64,000 bases of DNA from Bacillota bacterium (GTDB lineage Bacteria > Bacillota > Clostridia > Oscillospirales > Acutalibacteraceae). The notes under the pieces were generated by a model. It was not told the origin of the DNA, made no database searches, and was given only the letters and a program-made list of their open reading frames with translations. The translations under genes were made by a program, and so were the position numbers. The DNA is taken from positions 86,027-150,026 of the forward strand of contig JAEWYE010000047.1 of assembly GCA_023458755.1 (NCBI GenBank). Direction: 5' to 3'. This document shows positions 25,992 through 36,000 of this stretch, piece by piece (within the stretch, counting starts at the first letter, position 1; the number at the start of each line of letters is the position of its first letter).

Positions 25992-27173
25992 TTAATTCAG
26001 TGCTTTTTTGAGTGCATCTATTTTATCAGTCTTTTCCCACGCAACATTTAAGTCTTCACGCCCCATATGACCGTACGCTGCCAGTTTACGGTAAATTGGC
26101 TTACGTAAATCTAAATCGCGTATAATCGCGGTAGGACGAAGATCAAACACCTTATTGACTGCAGCAGCAAGCGCTTCATTGGAATATGACGATGATCCAA
26201 AAGTATCAACCATAACAGATACCGGCCTTGCAACGCCAATCGCATAAGCAAGCTGAATCTCACATTTTTTTGCAAGGCTTGCCGCAACGATATTCTTTGC
26301 CACATAGCGGGCAGCATAGGCCGCAGAACGGTCAACTTTTGTCGGATCCTTACCGGAGAAAGCACCGCCGCCATGCCTGCCGTAGCCGCCATAAGTGTCA
26401 ACTATAATCTTTCGGCCGGTTAATCCGCTGTCGCCAACCGGTCCGCCGACAACGAAGCGCCCTGTAGGATTTATATAATACTTGGTACTCTCGTCTAAAA
26501 GATTGCTTGGAACAACTGGCTTTACAACATACTCCAAAAGATCATCATGAATACGTTCTAAAGTAACATCTGCGTCATGCTGTGTAGAAATCACAATCGT
26601 ATCCACGCGAATCGGTTTTTCGCCGTCATACTCAATAGTAACCTGCGTTTTTCCGTCCGGTCTTAAATACGTGAGCGTGCTGTCTTTTCGAACTTTCGCA
26701 AGCCGCTTGGCAAGTTTATGCGCAAGTGATATGGAGAGCGGCATCAACTCCGGTGTTTCGTCACAGGCAAATCCAAACATCATCCCCTGATCACCGGCAC
26801 CAATTTTATCATTTTCATCTGTGGCGCCGTTTTTTGCCTCATAAGACTCATTCACACCCATGGCTATATCTGGTGACTGCATGTCGATAGACGTAAGCAC
26901 GCCACATGTATTGCCGTCAAAGCCATAAGCCGGATTATTATACCCAATGTCGCGAATTACATCACGTACGGTTGCCGGAATATCTACATAGCATTCCGTT
27001 GATATTTCACCCATAACGTGAATCAAGCCGGTTGTTGCAGTAACTTCACAGGCAACATGTGCCTGTGGATCTTGCTTTAAAATTTCGTCTAATACCGCAT
27101 CTGAGATTTGGTCGCATACTTTGTCGGGATGTCCCTCTGTTACAGATTCCGATGTAAAAAAATGTTTTGCCAT
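25992..27173 (-). CDS. metK: S-adenosylmethionine synthetase
   Basis: Makes SAM from methionine and ATP. The 393 residues show all family signatures: the N-terminal TSESVTEGHPDKVCDQISD, the hexapeptide GAGDQGMMFG, and the P-loop-like GGGAFSGKDPTKVDRS. The ATG follows GGAGGATAAAATT. A SAM-I riboswitch precedes it, giving feedback repression by its own product. It is the standard arrangement in Firmicutes. Confidence 0.98.
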   Translation of the reverse strand: MAKHFFTSESVTEGHPDKVCDQISDAVLDEILKQDPQAHVACEVTATTGLIHVMGEISTECYVDIPATVRDVIRDIGYNNPAYGFDGNTCGVLTSIDMQSPDIAMGVNESYEAKNGATDENDKIGAGDQGMMFGFACDETPELMPLSISLAHKLAKRLAKVRKDSTLTYLRPDGKTQVTIEYDGEKPIRVDTIVISTQHDADVTLERIHDDLLEYVVKPVVPSNLLDESTKYYINPTGRFVVGGPVGDSGLTGRKIIVDTYGGYGRHGGGAFSGKDPTKVDRSAAYAARYVAKNIVAASLAKKCEIQLAYAIGVARPVSVMVDTFGSSSYSNEALAAAVNKVFDLRPTAIIRDLDLRKPIYRKLAAYGHMGREDLNVAWEKTDKIDALKKALN

Positions 27174-27211
27174 AATTTTATCCTCCTATAGTTATTATGT
27201 CCTGTAATAAT

Positions 27212-27356
27212 TTAAAAACGCCATTCGGAAAACCGAATGACGTTAAAAACTACCTCATCTATCGGCTTTTACCGCAGGAATTGGCACCTTGCACTCATGT
27301 AGGTTGCCGGACATCATAGGGCCTGTTCCCTCCGTCACTCTTGATAAGGGGCATAT
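27212..27356 (-). ncRNA. SAM-I (S-box) riboswitch of metK
   Basis: On the minus strand the S-box consensus is plain: CTTATCAAGAGTGACGGAGG, then AACAGGCCC, then ATGATGTCCGGCAACC, then GAAGGTGCCAATTCC-like sequence. A terminator hairpin (ACG.CATTCGG/CCGAATG.CGT) with a T-run follows at 27212-27243. SAM binding should expose the terminator and switch metK off. Confidence 0.97.
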
Positions 27357-27372
27357 TAAATTTTACATGTTT

Positions 27373-27381
27373 ATTATACCA
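27373..27381 (-). promoter_or_regulatory. Extended -10 promoter of the metK leader
   Basis: TGGTATAAT lies about 20 bases before the riboswitch aptamer on the minus strand. No clear -35 is seen at 17 bases. Confidence 0.5.
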
Positions 27382-27429
27382 CAAAATCTAACAAAATAAT
27401 ATACAAATTAAAATAATTTGCAGAATTTG

Positions 27430-27996
27430 TCAGACTGGACGAATAATTTCTTTATTTTTATGAATAAATGGAGCTAATGCTTTAAAAACCAAACCAGAGA
27501 TAATGCTGTTTAGGCCTGCTTTTATTAAATTAAACGGAATAATTCCTGGAAGCATAACAGCATCAACAACAGCTTTTGGAGTTCCAAAAAAGTGGACAGT
27601 AAAAATATAGTTCATTGGAATCATAATTGCCGTCATTGCAACAGTACCTAAAACCATGCCAATAATTGCATCTTTGAACTTATGGTGACGTTTGTAGAAT
27701 TGTCCAACCAAGATAACTAACGCTCCGGATGCAACAAAATGCATCAGAAGGCCAACCCAACCGCTGCCGCCAAACAGAAACGACTGAACAAACGATGCAA
27801 TCAACAGAATTACAAGGCCAGGAACCGTGCCAAATAAAAGTGTTCCAAGCAAAACCGGAACATCCGCCATATCATATTTCAGATACGGAGCTGCCGGAAC
27901 AATTGGAAACTGAAAAAAAGCAGCCAAAATAATTGCAACTGCTGCCAGCATTCCTAATTGTGCCATTCGAATAATTTTGCTTTTTGTGTTTTGCAT
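27430..27996 (-). CDS. ribU: Riboflavin ECF transporter S component
   Basis: A membrane substrate-binding subunit for riboflavin uptake, working with a shared ECF module (EcfA/A'/T) not found here. The 188 residues contain about six membrane spans, including the AQLGMLAAVAIILAAFFQF start and the KYDMADVPVLLG motif seen in RibU. The ATG follows AAGGAG by nine bases. An FMN riboswitch precedes it, which supports the substrate assignment. Confidence 0.93.
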   Translation of the reverse strand: MQNTKSKIIRMAQLGMLAAVAIILAAFFQFPIVPAAPYLKYDMADVPVLLGTLLFGTVPGLVILLIASFVQSFLFGGSGWVGLLMHFVASGALVILVGQFYKRHHKFKDAIIGMVLGTVAMTAIMIPMNYIFTVHFFGTPKAVVDAVMLPGIIPFNLIKAGLNSIISGLVFKALAPFIHKNKEIIRPV

Positions 27997-28026
27997 TTGT
28001 AAAAACTCCTTTTTCTCGCTGTCAAC

Positions 28027-28204
28027 GAAAAAAATCCCGCAGTAAAAACTGCGGGACGAAAATACGCAACAAAGCGTGTTTCTTCTTTCATCCGGACTAT
28101 ACCGTCGGCTTTGGAATCAAACCAAATCAGCTTTCGCTCGCGGGCTCGTCGGCTTACGCCACATTACCGCCGGTGGGGAATTACACCCCGCCCCGAAGAC
28201 AGCT
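28027..28204 (-). ncRNA. FMN riboswitch of ribU
   Basis: The RFN element is evident on the minus strand: CTTCGGGGCGGGGTG, AATTCCCCACCGGCGGTAAT, AGCCCGCGAGC and AGTCCGGATGAAAG all match the conserved core. An expression-platform terminator (TCCCGCAGT/ACTGCGGGA followed by TTTTTTT) lies at 28027-28056, just before ribU. FMN should cause termination. Confidence 0.97.
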
Positions 28205-28285
28205 ATTTAAATTTGTTTTTATTATAGCACTGAAAGTATTTGCTGTCAATGTTATATCTTTCTGCAATACGCGTATATAAACTGC

Positions 28286-28315
28286 AAAAAGCCATCAGCA
28301 AAAAATGCTGATGGC
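28286..28315 (-). terminator. Terminator of the fusA-tuf unit
   Basis: A perfect ten-pair stem GCCATCAGCA/TGCTGATGGC with a short loop is followed by five T on the minus strand, 28 bases after tuf. Confidence 0.9.
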
Positions 28316-28342
28316 CAATTACAATTCTATATATTAATAAAA

Positions 28343-29545
28343 TTATGCATGGATTTCGGTAACAACACCGGAACCTACAGTATGACCGCCTTCACGGATA
28401 GCAAAACGAAGACCAACTTCGATTGCGATTGGGGTAATCAGTTCAACATCCATGTCAACGTGGTCACCAGGCATGCACATTTCTGTGCCTTCTGGTAAGT
28501 CGATAACACCAGTAACGTCTGTTGTTCTAAAATAGAACTGAGGACGATAGTTGTTGAAGAACGGTGTATGGCGGCCGCCTTCTTCTTTAGTAAGGATATA
28601 AACCTGACCCTTGAATTTGGTATGAGGATGAATTGTGCCTGGCTTGGAAAGAACCTGACCACGCTCAATTTCAGCTCTCTGAATACCACGGAGAAGAACA
28701 CCAACATTATCGCCAGCCTCAGCAAAATCAAGTGTTTTTCTGAACATTTCAAGACCAGTAATAACACTCTTCTTACGCTCGTCGGTTAAGCCGATAATTT
28801 CAACTTCTTCGCCAACCTTAGCTTGACCACGCTCAACTCTACCGGTAGCAACGGTGCCACGGCCGGTAATTGTGAAAACGTCTTCAACAGGCATAAGGAA
28901 CGGCTGATCTGCTTTACGCTCTGGTGTAGGAATAAAGCTATCAACAGCATCCATTAATTCATGAATACATTTGTACTCAGGAGCATTGGAATCCTTAGAC
29001 GCAGACTCAAGAGCAACAAGAGCGGAACCGCGGATGATAGGTGTATCATCGCCCGGGAACTCATACTCGTTGAGGAGGTCACGGATTTCCATTTCAACCA
29101 AGTCAAGCAATTCAGGATCGTCAACTTGATCTGCTTTGTTCATGAATACTACGATATAAGGCACGCCAACCTGACGGGAAAGCAGGATGTGCTCTCTGGT
29201 CTGCGGCATAGGACCATCAGCAGCAGAAACAACAAGGATAGCACCATCCATTTGAGCAGCACCGGTGATCATGTTCTTAACATAGTCAGCATGGCCTGGG
29301 CAGTCAACGTGAGCATAGTGACGCTTGTCGGTTTCATATTCAACGTGAGCAGTATTGATTGTGATACCACGGGCTCTTTCTTCAGGAGCCTTATCGATAT
29401 TTGCATAATCAACAAATTCTGCATCTCCATCAAGGTTTAAAACCTTAGTGATAGCTGCTGTTAAAGTAGTCTTACCATGGTCAACGTGACCAATTGTGCC
29501 GATGTTTACATGTGGCTTGTTTCTTTCGAACTTTGCCTTTGCCAT
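28343..29545 (-). CDS. tuf: Elongation factor Tu
   Basis: The GTPase that brings aminoacyl-tRNA to the ribosome. The 400 residues have G1 GHVDHGKTT (19-27), DCPGHADYV and the NKAD motif in order, then domains 2 and 3. A strong AAGGAGGAATTCC site precedes the ATG. It follows fusA by about 105 bases and closes the str-type cluster. Confidence 0.99.
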   Translation of the reverse strand: MAKAKFERNKPHVNIGTIGHVDHGKTTLTAAITKVLNLDGDAEFVDYANIDKAPEERARGITINTAHVEYETDKRHYAHVDCPGHADYVKNMITGAAQMDGAILVVSAADGPMPQTREHILLSRQVGVPYIVVFMNKADQVDDPELLDLVEMEIRDLLNEYEFPGDDTPIIRGSALVALESASKDSNAPEYKCIHELMDAVDSFIPTPERKADQPFLMPVEDVFTITGRGTVATGRVERGQAKVGEEVEIIGLTDERKKSVITGLEMFRKTLDFAEAGDNVGVLLRGIQRAEIERGQVLSKPGTIHPHTKFKGQVYILTKEEGGRHTPFFNNYRPQFYFRTTDVTGVIDLPEGTEMCMPGDHVDMDVELITPIAIEVGLRFAIREGGHTVGSGVVTEIHA

Positions 29546-29650
29546 TGGAATTCCTCCTTTTTATTATACAGATAATAATTGATTCTTTACAAAACTACGC
29601 ATTTATTCTATCAATTAAATGATAAAAAATCAAGCATTTTTATGGGCAAT

Positions 29651-31729
29651 TTACTGTTTTTTTCCACGGGCGGAAATGATATTTTCGGAAACAGATTTCG
29701 GAACCTCAGAATAGTGAGCAGGCTCCATTGTATACTGACCTCTACCCTGTGTTTTAGAACGCATATCGGTTGCGTAACCGAACATTTCGGAAAGCGGAAC
29801 CTCAGAATTAATCTGCTGAGCGCCCGGAACAGCGTCCATACCCAAAATCATGCCACGGCGTGAATTTAAATCGCCGATTACATCACCCATGTACTCTTCA
29901 GGAGCGATAACGGTAACTTTCATAATTGGTTCCAGAATAACCGGATCAGCCTTCTTCATAGCTTCTTTGAATGCCATAGAACCGGCAATCTTAAATGCCA
30001 TTTCAGAGGAGTCAACTTCATGGTAAGAACCATCATAAAGAGTAACTTTTGCATCAACAACCTGATAACCGGCTAAAACGCCGGAAAGCATTGCACCTTG
30101 AATACCTTGGTCGACTGCCGGAATGTATTCTTTCGGAATAGCACCGCCGACAACAGCGTTAACAAATTCATAACCCTTGCCTGGGTTTGGTTCGACTTTG
30201 ATTTTAACATGACCATACTGTCCTTTACCGCCGGACTGTCTGGCATATTTTGTTTCAACATCGGCCAATCTGCGGATTGTTTCTTTATAAGCAACCTGTG
30301 GCTTACCTACATTTGCTTCCACTTTGAATTCACGCAGCAATCTGTCTACGATAATTTCAAGGTGAAGCTCACCCATACCGGCGATAATAGTTTGACCCGT
30401 CTCTTCATCGGTGTATGCCTTAAAGGTAGGATCCTCTTCAGCAAGCTTCGCGAGAGCAATGCCCATTTTTTCCTGACCGGCCTTTGTTTTAGGCTCGATT
30501 GCTACACGAATAACAGGCTCCGGGAACTCCATAGATTCCAAAATAACGGAATGCTTTTCATCACACAGCGTGTCACCGGTCGTAGTGCTCTTAACGCCAA
30601 CAGCAGCGGCAATATCACCGGCATAAACTGTTTCGATATCCTGACGATGATTTGCATGCATTTGCAGGATACGACCGATACGTTCATTTTTGTCTTTGGT
30701 TGAGTTATAAACCGTGTCGCCGGCATTCAATGTACCGGAATATACACGGAAGAAACACAGCTTACCGACAAACGGGTCAGTAGCAATTTTAAAAGCGAGA
30801 GCGGAGAACGGTTCGTCATCGGATGCGTGGCGATCTTCTTCTTCTTCGGTATCCGGATTTGTACCCTTAATTGCCGGAATATCGGTTGGTGCGGGCATAT
30901 AAGCGATAATCGCATCAAGAAGCTTCTGCACGCCTTTGTTCTTATAGGAAGTACCGCAGGTAACCGGAACCATCTTGTTCGCAATTGTTGCTTTACGAAT
31001 GGTAGCGACAATTTCTTCTTTGGTGAGTTCCTCGCCGGAGAGATACTTCTCCATAAGGTCATCGTCTTGCTCTGCAACATGCTCTAACAATTCTGCATGA
31101 TATTTTTCAGCCAGTTCAACCATGTCTTCCGGAATATCCTCGACACGCATTTCCTTGCCCATATCATCGTAGTAAACGTCTGCCTTCATCTCTACCAAAT
31201 CGATGATACCCTTAAAGGTATCTTCGCTTCCTATAGGAAGCTGAATCGGCACAGCATTGCACTTAAGACGATCTTTCATCATCTGGACAACACGATAATA
31301 ATCGGCGCCCATAATGTCCATTTTATTGACATAAGCCATGCGGGGAACACCATATTCCTCAGCTTGGCGCCAAACAGTCTCAGACTGTGGCTCAACGCCG
31401 CCCTTGGCACAAAAAACCGTAACGGAACCGTCAAGTACGCGCAAGGAGCGCTCAACTTCAACAGTAAAGTCAACGTGGCCTGGGGTGTCGATGATATTGA
31501 TTCTATGTCCTTTCCAGAAGCAAGTTGTAGCAGCGGAAGTAATTGTGATACCTCTCTCCTGCTCCTGCTCCATCCAGTCCATAGTTGCAGCACCATCATG
31601 AACTTCACCAATTTTATGATTAATACCTGTATAATACAGGATACGTTCAGTGGTGGTTGTTTTACCGGCATCAATATGTGCCATGATGCCAATATTACGT
31701 GTTAATTCGAGTGATACCTGCCTTGGCAT
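29651..31729 (-). CDS. fusA: Elongation factor G
   Basis: The translocation GTPase, 692 residues, the canonical EF-G length. N-terminal G motifs AHIDAGKTTTTERIL and DTPGHVDFTVEVERSLRVLD precede NKMD, followed by domains II-V. No truncation or duplication is seen. The ATG follows AAGGAGGAAACT. It lies between rpsG and tuf as in most bacteria. Confidence 0.99.
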   Translation of the reverse strand: MPRQVSLELTRNIGIMAHIDAGKTTTTERILYYTGINHKIGEVHDGAATMDWMEQEQERGITITSAATTCFWKGHRINIIDTPGHVDFTVEVERSLRVLDGSVTVFCAKGGVEPQSETVWRQAEEYGVPRMAYVNKMDIMGADYYRVVQMMKDRLKCNAVPIQLPIGSEDTFKGIIDLVEMKADVYYDDMGKEMRVEDIPEDMVELAEKYHAELLEHVAEQDDDLMEKYLSGEELTKEEIVATIRKATIANKMVPVTCGTSYKNKGVQKLLDAIIAYMPAPTDIPAIKGTNPDTEEEEDRHASDDEPFSALAFKIATDPFVGKLCFFRVYSGTLNAGDTVYNSTKDKNERIGRILQMHANHRQDIETVYAGDIAAAVGVKSTTTGDTLCDEKHSVILESMEFPEPVIRVAIEPKTKAGQEKMGIALAKLAEEDPTFKAYTDEETGQTIIAGMGELHLEIIVDRLLREFKVEANVGKPQVAYKETIRRLADVETKYARQSGGKGQYGHVKIKVEPNPGKGYEFVNAVVGGAIPKEYIPAVDQGIQGAMLSGVLAGYQVVDAKVTLYDGSYHEVDSSEMAFKIAGSMAFKEAMKKADPVILEPIMKVTVIAPEEYMGDVIGDLNSRRGMILGMDAVPGAQQINSEVPLSEMFGYATDMRSKTQGRGQYTMEPAHYSEVPKSVSENIISARGKKQ

Positions 31730-31809
31730 AGTTTCCTCCTTAATTCTGTGTAAATGTGTTGGTCATAGGTGTGTACAATACTCTAGGTGAAACACCGATT
31801 TTCATCGGA

Positions 31810-32280
31810 TTACCACCTGTAATGTGCAAACGCCTTATTGGCTTCAGCCATTTTATGCGTATCATCACGCTTCTTGGCAGCGCCACCAGCACCGTTAACA
31901 GCATCAAGGATTTCACCGGCGAGTCTTTCTCTCATTGTTTTTTCAGATCTGAGTCTGGAGTAGTTCGACATCCAGCGCAGACCTAAGGTCTGTCTTCTTT
32001 CAGGACGAACTTCCATTGGTACTTGATAAGTTGCACCGCCTACACGGCGGGCCTTAACCTCAAGAGCCGGCATAACATTCTCCATTGCCTGCTCAAACAC
32101 CTCAAGCGGATCTTTACCTGTCTTCTCGCTGATAATATCAAATGCACCATAAACGATTTTCTGAGCAACACCACGTTTACCGTCGAACATAATATTATTG
32201 ATTAAGCGAGTAACAAGTTTTGAATTATAAAGCGGGTCTGGCAAAACATCACGTTTTGCAGTTGAGCCTCTTCTTGGCAC
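31810..32280 (-). CDS. rpsG: 30S ribosomal protein S7
   Basis: The 156-residue primary 16S rRNA-binding protein of the small-subunit head. The correct start is GTG at 32280 (PRRGSTAKRD next), with AAGGAGGG seven bases upstream. Open frame continues 22 codons further up but has no ribosome site and no homology. The region RRVGGATYQVPMEVRPERR is the S7 signature. Confidence 0.98.
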   Translation of the reverse strand: MPRRGSTAKRDVLPDPLYNSKLVTRLINNIMFDGKRGVAQKIVYGAFDIISEKTGKDPLEVFEQAMENVMPALEVKARRVGGATYQVPMEVRPERRQTLGLRWMSNYSRLRSEKTMRERLAGEILDAVNGAGGAAKKRDDTHKMAEANKAFAHYRW

Positions 32281-32433
32281 TTTGCTTCCCTCCTTCACAT
32301 AAATGATATCATAGGTACTCGAAAGCGACAAACTCCCGTTGGCCAATACAGAGACGTTATATATAAACGTCGCTGCATTGTGTCACATAACACGCAGCCG
32401 AAAGGTTTCTGTCAAAATTCACACACTATTTTC

Positions 32434-32862
32434 TTACTTCTTTGCAGCGCCGGCCTTTGGCCTCTTTGCGCCATACTTGGAACGAGCCTGCATACGTTTT
32501 GCTACGCCTTGCGCATCAAGGGTACCACGAATAATGTGGTAACGCACACCAGGGAGATCCTTTACACGACCGCCGCGAATCATAACAACGCTGTGTTCCT
32601 GCAAGTTATGACCGACACCGGGAATGTAGGCACTAACTTCGATTCCGTTAGAAAGCCTTACTCTAGCGATTTTTCTCAAAGCCGAGTTTGGTTTTTTCGG
32701 GGTTGCAGTTTTAACAGCGGTGCAAACACCACGTTTTTGCGGGGAATCCTGATCAATCGCAACTCTTTTTTTGGAGTTCCATCCCTTTAAAAGCGCAGGA
32801 GCCTTTGCTTTTTTCTCTGAAACCTCTCTGCCTGTATGGACTAACTGGTTAAATGTTGGCAT
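32434..32862 (-). CDS. rpsL: 30S ribosomal protein S12
   Basis: The decoding-centre protein. The 142 residues run from the ATG at 32862 (MPTFNQLVHTGR), which has GAGGAGGTG five bases upstream; an in-frame ATG five codons earlier is part of the leader. The TPKKPNSALRK and GGRVKDLPGVRYH motifs are intact. The lysine of PKKPNS is present, so the common streptomycin-resistance change is absent. A small L7Ae-like gene often found before rpsL in Firmicutes is missing here. Confidence 0.98.
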   Translation of the reverse strand: MPTFNQLVHTGREVSEKKAKAPALLKGWNSKKRVAIDQDSPQKRGVCTAVKTATPKKPNSALRKIARVRLSNGIEVSAYIPGVGHNLQEHSVVMIRGGRVKDLPGVRYHIIRGTLDAQGVAKRMQARSKYGAKRPKAGAAKK

Positions 32863-32949
32863 ACGACACCTCCTCACTTAAAATTTATATATGTTAAATG
32901 GATTTTATTATATCCATTTTAACAACAATTTAATCGTCGCACTAGGAAA

Positions 32950-32981
32950 CCAGCCTTAAAATATCACAATTTTAAGGCTGG
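32950..32981 (-). terminator. Perfect 13-bp hairpin between rpoC and rpsL
   Basis: CCAGCCTTAAAAT and its exact complement are six bases apart. On the minus strand only TTTCCT follows, a weak U-tract, so it may attenuate rather than fully stop rpoBC transcription entering rpsL, or stabilise an RNA end. Confidence 0.55.
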
Positions 32982-33028
32982 ATAAACATTCGTGTTCAAA
33001 CAAACCATCACAATTAATAATTGTAACA

Positions 33029-36000
33029 CTAAACCGCATCGTTTGTCAAGGGTTCTTCTACTTGTTCAATGTCAACATCGCGGTAGCGTTTCATACCTGT
33101 TCCGGCAGGAACCAGCTTACCGATAATAACATTTTCCTTCAAGCCAACCAACGGGTCAACCTTACCCTTAATTGCGGCATCGGTCAATACACGGGTGGTT
33201 TCCTGGAAGGATGCGGCAGACAGGAAGGAATCCGTTGCCAAAGAGGCTTTGGTAATACCAAGCAGAACAGGTGAGCTGGTTGCTTCCTGCAAATCGGTTT
33301 CACCTGCAGCAATACGCTCGCGAATCTGTTTGTTCTCTTCCTCCAGCTCAGTTTTTTCTACTAAAGAGCTTGGCAGAAGTGAAGTATTGCCCGCTTCTTC
33401 CACCTTAACTTTCTTCATCATTTGGCGTACAATAACTTCAATGTGCTTATCATTGATGTCAACACCCTGCATACGGTAAACACGCTGTACTTCCTGAATC
33501 AGATAATCCTGCACAGCTTGTGTGCCGCTGATGGAAAGAACGTCATGCGGATTTACGGAACCTTCGGTAATTCTGGTACCGGCTTTAATAATGTCTCCTT
33601 CTTTTACGATGAGACGCGAGCCAAACGGAATCAAATAAGCCTTGGAATCCCCTGTTTCTTCATTGGTTACGACAACATGGCGGCTTTTCTTGATTTCTTC
33701 ATAAGTGACAGTACCTGCAATTTCACTGAGAATAGCGAGATGCTTTGGTTTACGTCCTTCAAACAGTTCTTCAACGCGAGGCAAACCCTGTGTAATATCT
33801 TCCGCACTGGCAACACCGCCGGTGTGGAATGTTCTCATCGTCAGCTGAGTGCCAGGTTCACCGATGGACTGAGCGGCAATAATACCGACTGCCTCACCGA
33901 CCGTAACCGGTTTTCCGTTTGCAAGGTTCGCGCCGTAGCACTTTTTGCAGACACCATGTTTTGCACAGCAGTTCAAAATCGAACGAATCTTAATATGGGT
34001 CACATCATGCGCAATGATTATATCTGCATCATTGTCATCCATCAGTTTATCTTTGGATACCAAAACTTCGCCGGTAGCAGGATCCACAAAATCTTCCACC
34101 AAGTATCTGCCTTGCAGACGCTCATGCAATGGCTCAATGGACTCCTTACCCTCACGGATATCAAAGACTTCCAAACCGTCGGTAGCACCGCAGTCATCTT
34201 CACGAATAATAACATCCTGCGAAACGTCAACCAGGCGGCGGGTCAGGTAACCGGAGTCAGCCGTTCTAAGAGCGGTATCGGCAAGACCCTTTCTGGCACC
34301 ACGGGAAGAAATAAAGTATTCCAAAATATTTAAGCCTTCACGATAATTCGCACGAATTGGAATTTCGATTGTTTTACCGGATGTATTGGCAATCAACCCA
34401 CGCATACCGGCTAACTGACGAATCTGGCTCATGGAACCACGGGCACCGGAATCCGCCATCATAAAGATTGGGTTGTAGCGGTTAAGGTTCTTCTGCAAAG
34501 CATCGGTAACATCATTAGTCGCTTTTTCCCATGTTTTTAAAACTGCCTTATAGCGCTCGGAATTAGAAAGCAAGCCGTTTTTAAACTCATCGGTAACAAT
34601 ATCAATTTTCTTCTCTGCATCGTCGATAATTGCTTTTTTCTGTGGAGGAATCGTAGCATCACTGACAGAAACGGTAATCGCACTTCTGGTAGAATATTTA
34701 TAACCCTGCGCTTTTATGCTGTCAAGTACTTCGGCTGTTTTTGCAGCACCATGCACTTTTATGCACTTATCAATGATTTTCCCGAGCTGCTTTTTGCCAA
34801 CGAGGAAGTCTATTTCAAACTTGAACATATTGTCCGGAATGGAACGGTCAACATAGCCCAAATCCTGCGGAATCGGCTGGTTAAAGATAATACGGCCAAC
34901 CGTACAGTCAACAAGTTTGGATACCATCTCACCATTGATTTCAAGGTATCTGCGAACCTTGATTTTAGCATGCAAAGAAACCACATGATTATCATAAGCC
35001 ATCAATGCTTCATTGATATCACGGAACACTTTACCTTCGTTCGGCTCACCATCTTTATCCAAAGTAAGATAATAGGAACCCAGCACCATATCCTGAGTAG
35101 GAACAGTTACAGGACGTCCGTCGGATGGTTTCAGCAGGTTGCCTGCTGCAAGCATGAGGAAGCGCGCTTCTGCCTGAGCTTCTGCGGAAAGCGGAACGTG
35201 AACAGCCATCTGATCGCCATCGAAGTCCGCATTATAAGCTGTACATGCCAGTGGATGAAGCTTTAATGCACGGCCTTCTACCAAAACAGGTTCAAAAGCC
35301 TGAATACCCAGTCTGTGAAGTGTTGGAGCACGATTCAGTAAAACCGGATGATTCTTAATAACGATTTCCAAAGCATCCCAAACTTCCGGTTTGGAACGCT
35401 CCACTGCTTTTCTGGCAGCCTTAATGTTGCCCACTGCGCCAGTTTCTACAAGGCGTTTCATGACAAACGGCTTAAACAGCTCCAATGCCATTTCCTTTGG
35501 CAGGCCACACTGGTACATTTTCAGTTCAGGTCCTACAACGATAACTGAACGACCGGAGTAGTCAACACGTTTGCCCAGCAGGTTCTGACGGAAACGCCCC
35601 TGCTTACCTTTCAGCATATCGGAAAGGGATTTGAGCGGTCTGTTATTCGGTCCGGTTACCGGTCTTCCGCGGCGTCCATTATCAATCAAGGCATCGACAG
35701 CCTCTTGCAGCATACGCTTTTCGTTGCGGACAATAATATCAGGAGCACCGAGTTCCAACAATCGCTTCAAACGATTGTTGCGGTTAATAACACGACGGTA
35801 AAGGTCGTTCAAATCGGAAGTGGCAAATCTGCCACCGTCCAGTTGTACCATAGGACGGATATCCGGCGGAATAACTGGAACAACATCCATTATCATCCAT
35901 TCCGGGCGATTGCCGGAAAGACGGAACGCTTCCACTACTTCAAGACGCTTTAGGATACGGACACGCTTTTGTCCGGTAGCCGTAAGCAACTCATCCTTTA

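Noticed and set aside
32281..32346. A longer rpsG starting at 32346
   Set aside because: S7 proteins start PRRG; the strong AAGGAGGG lies just before the GTG at 32280.
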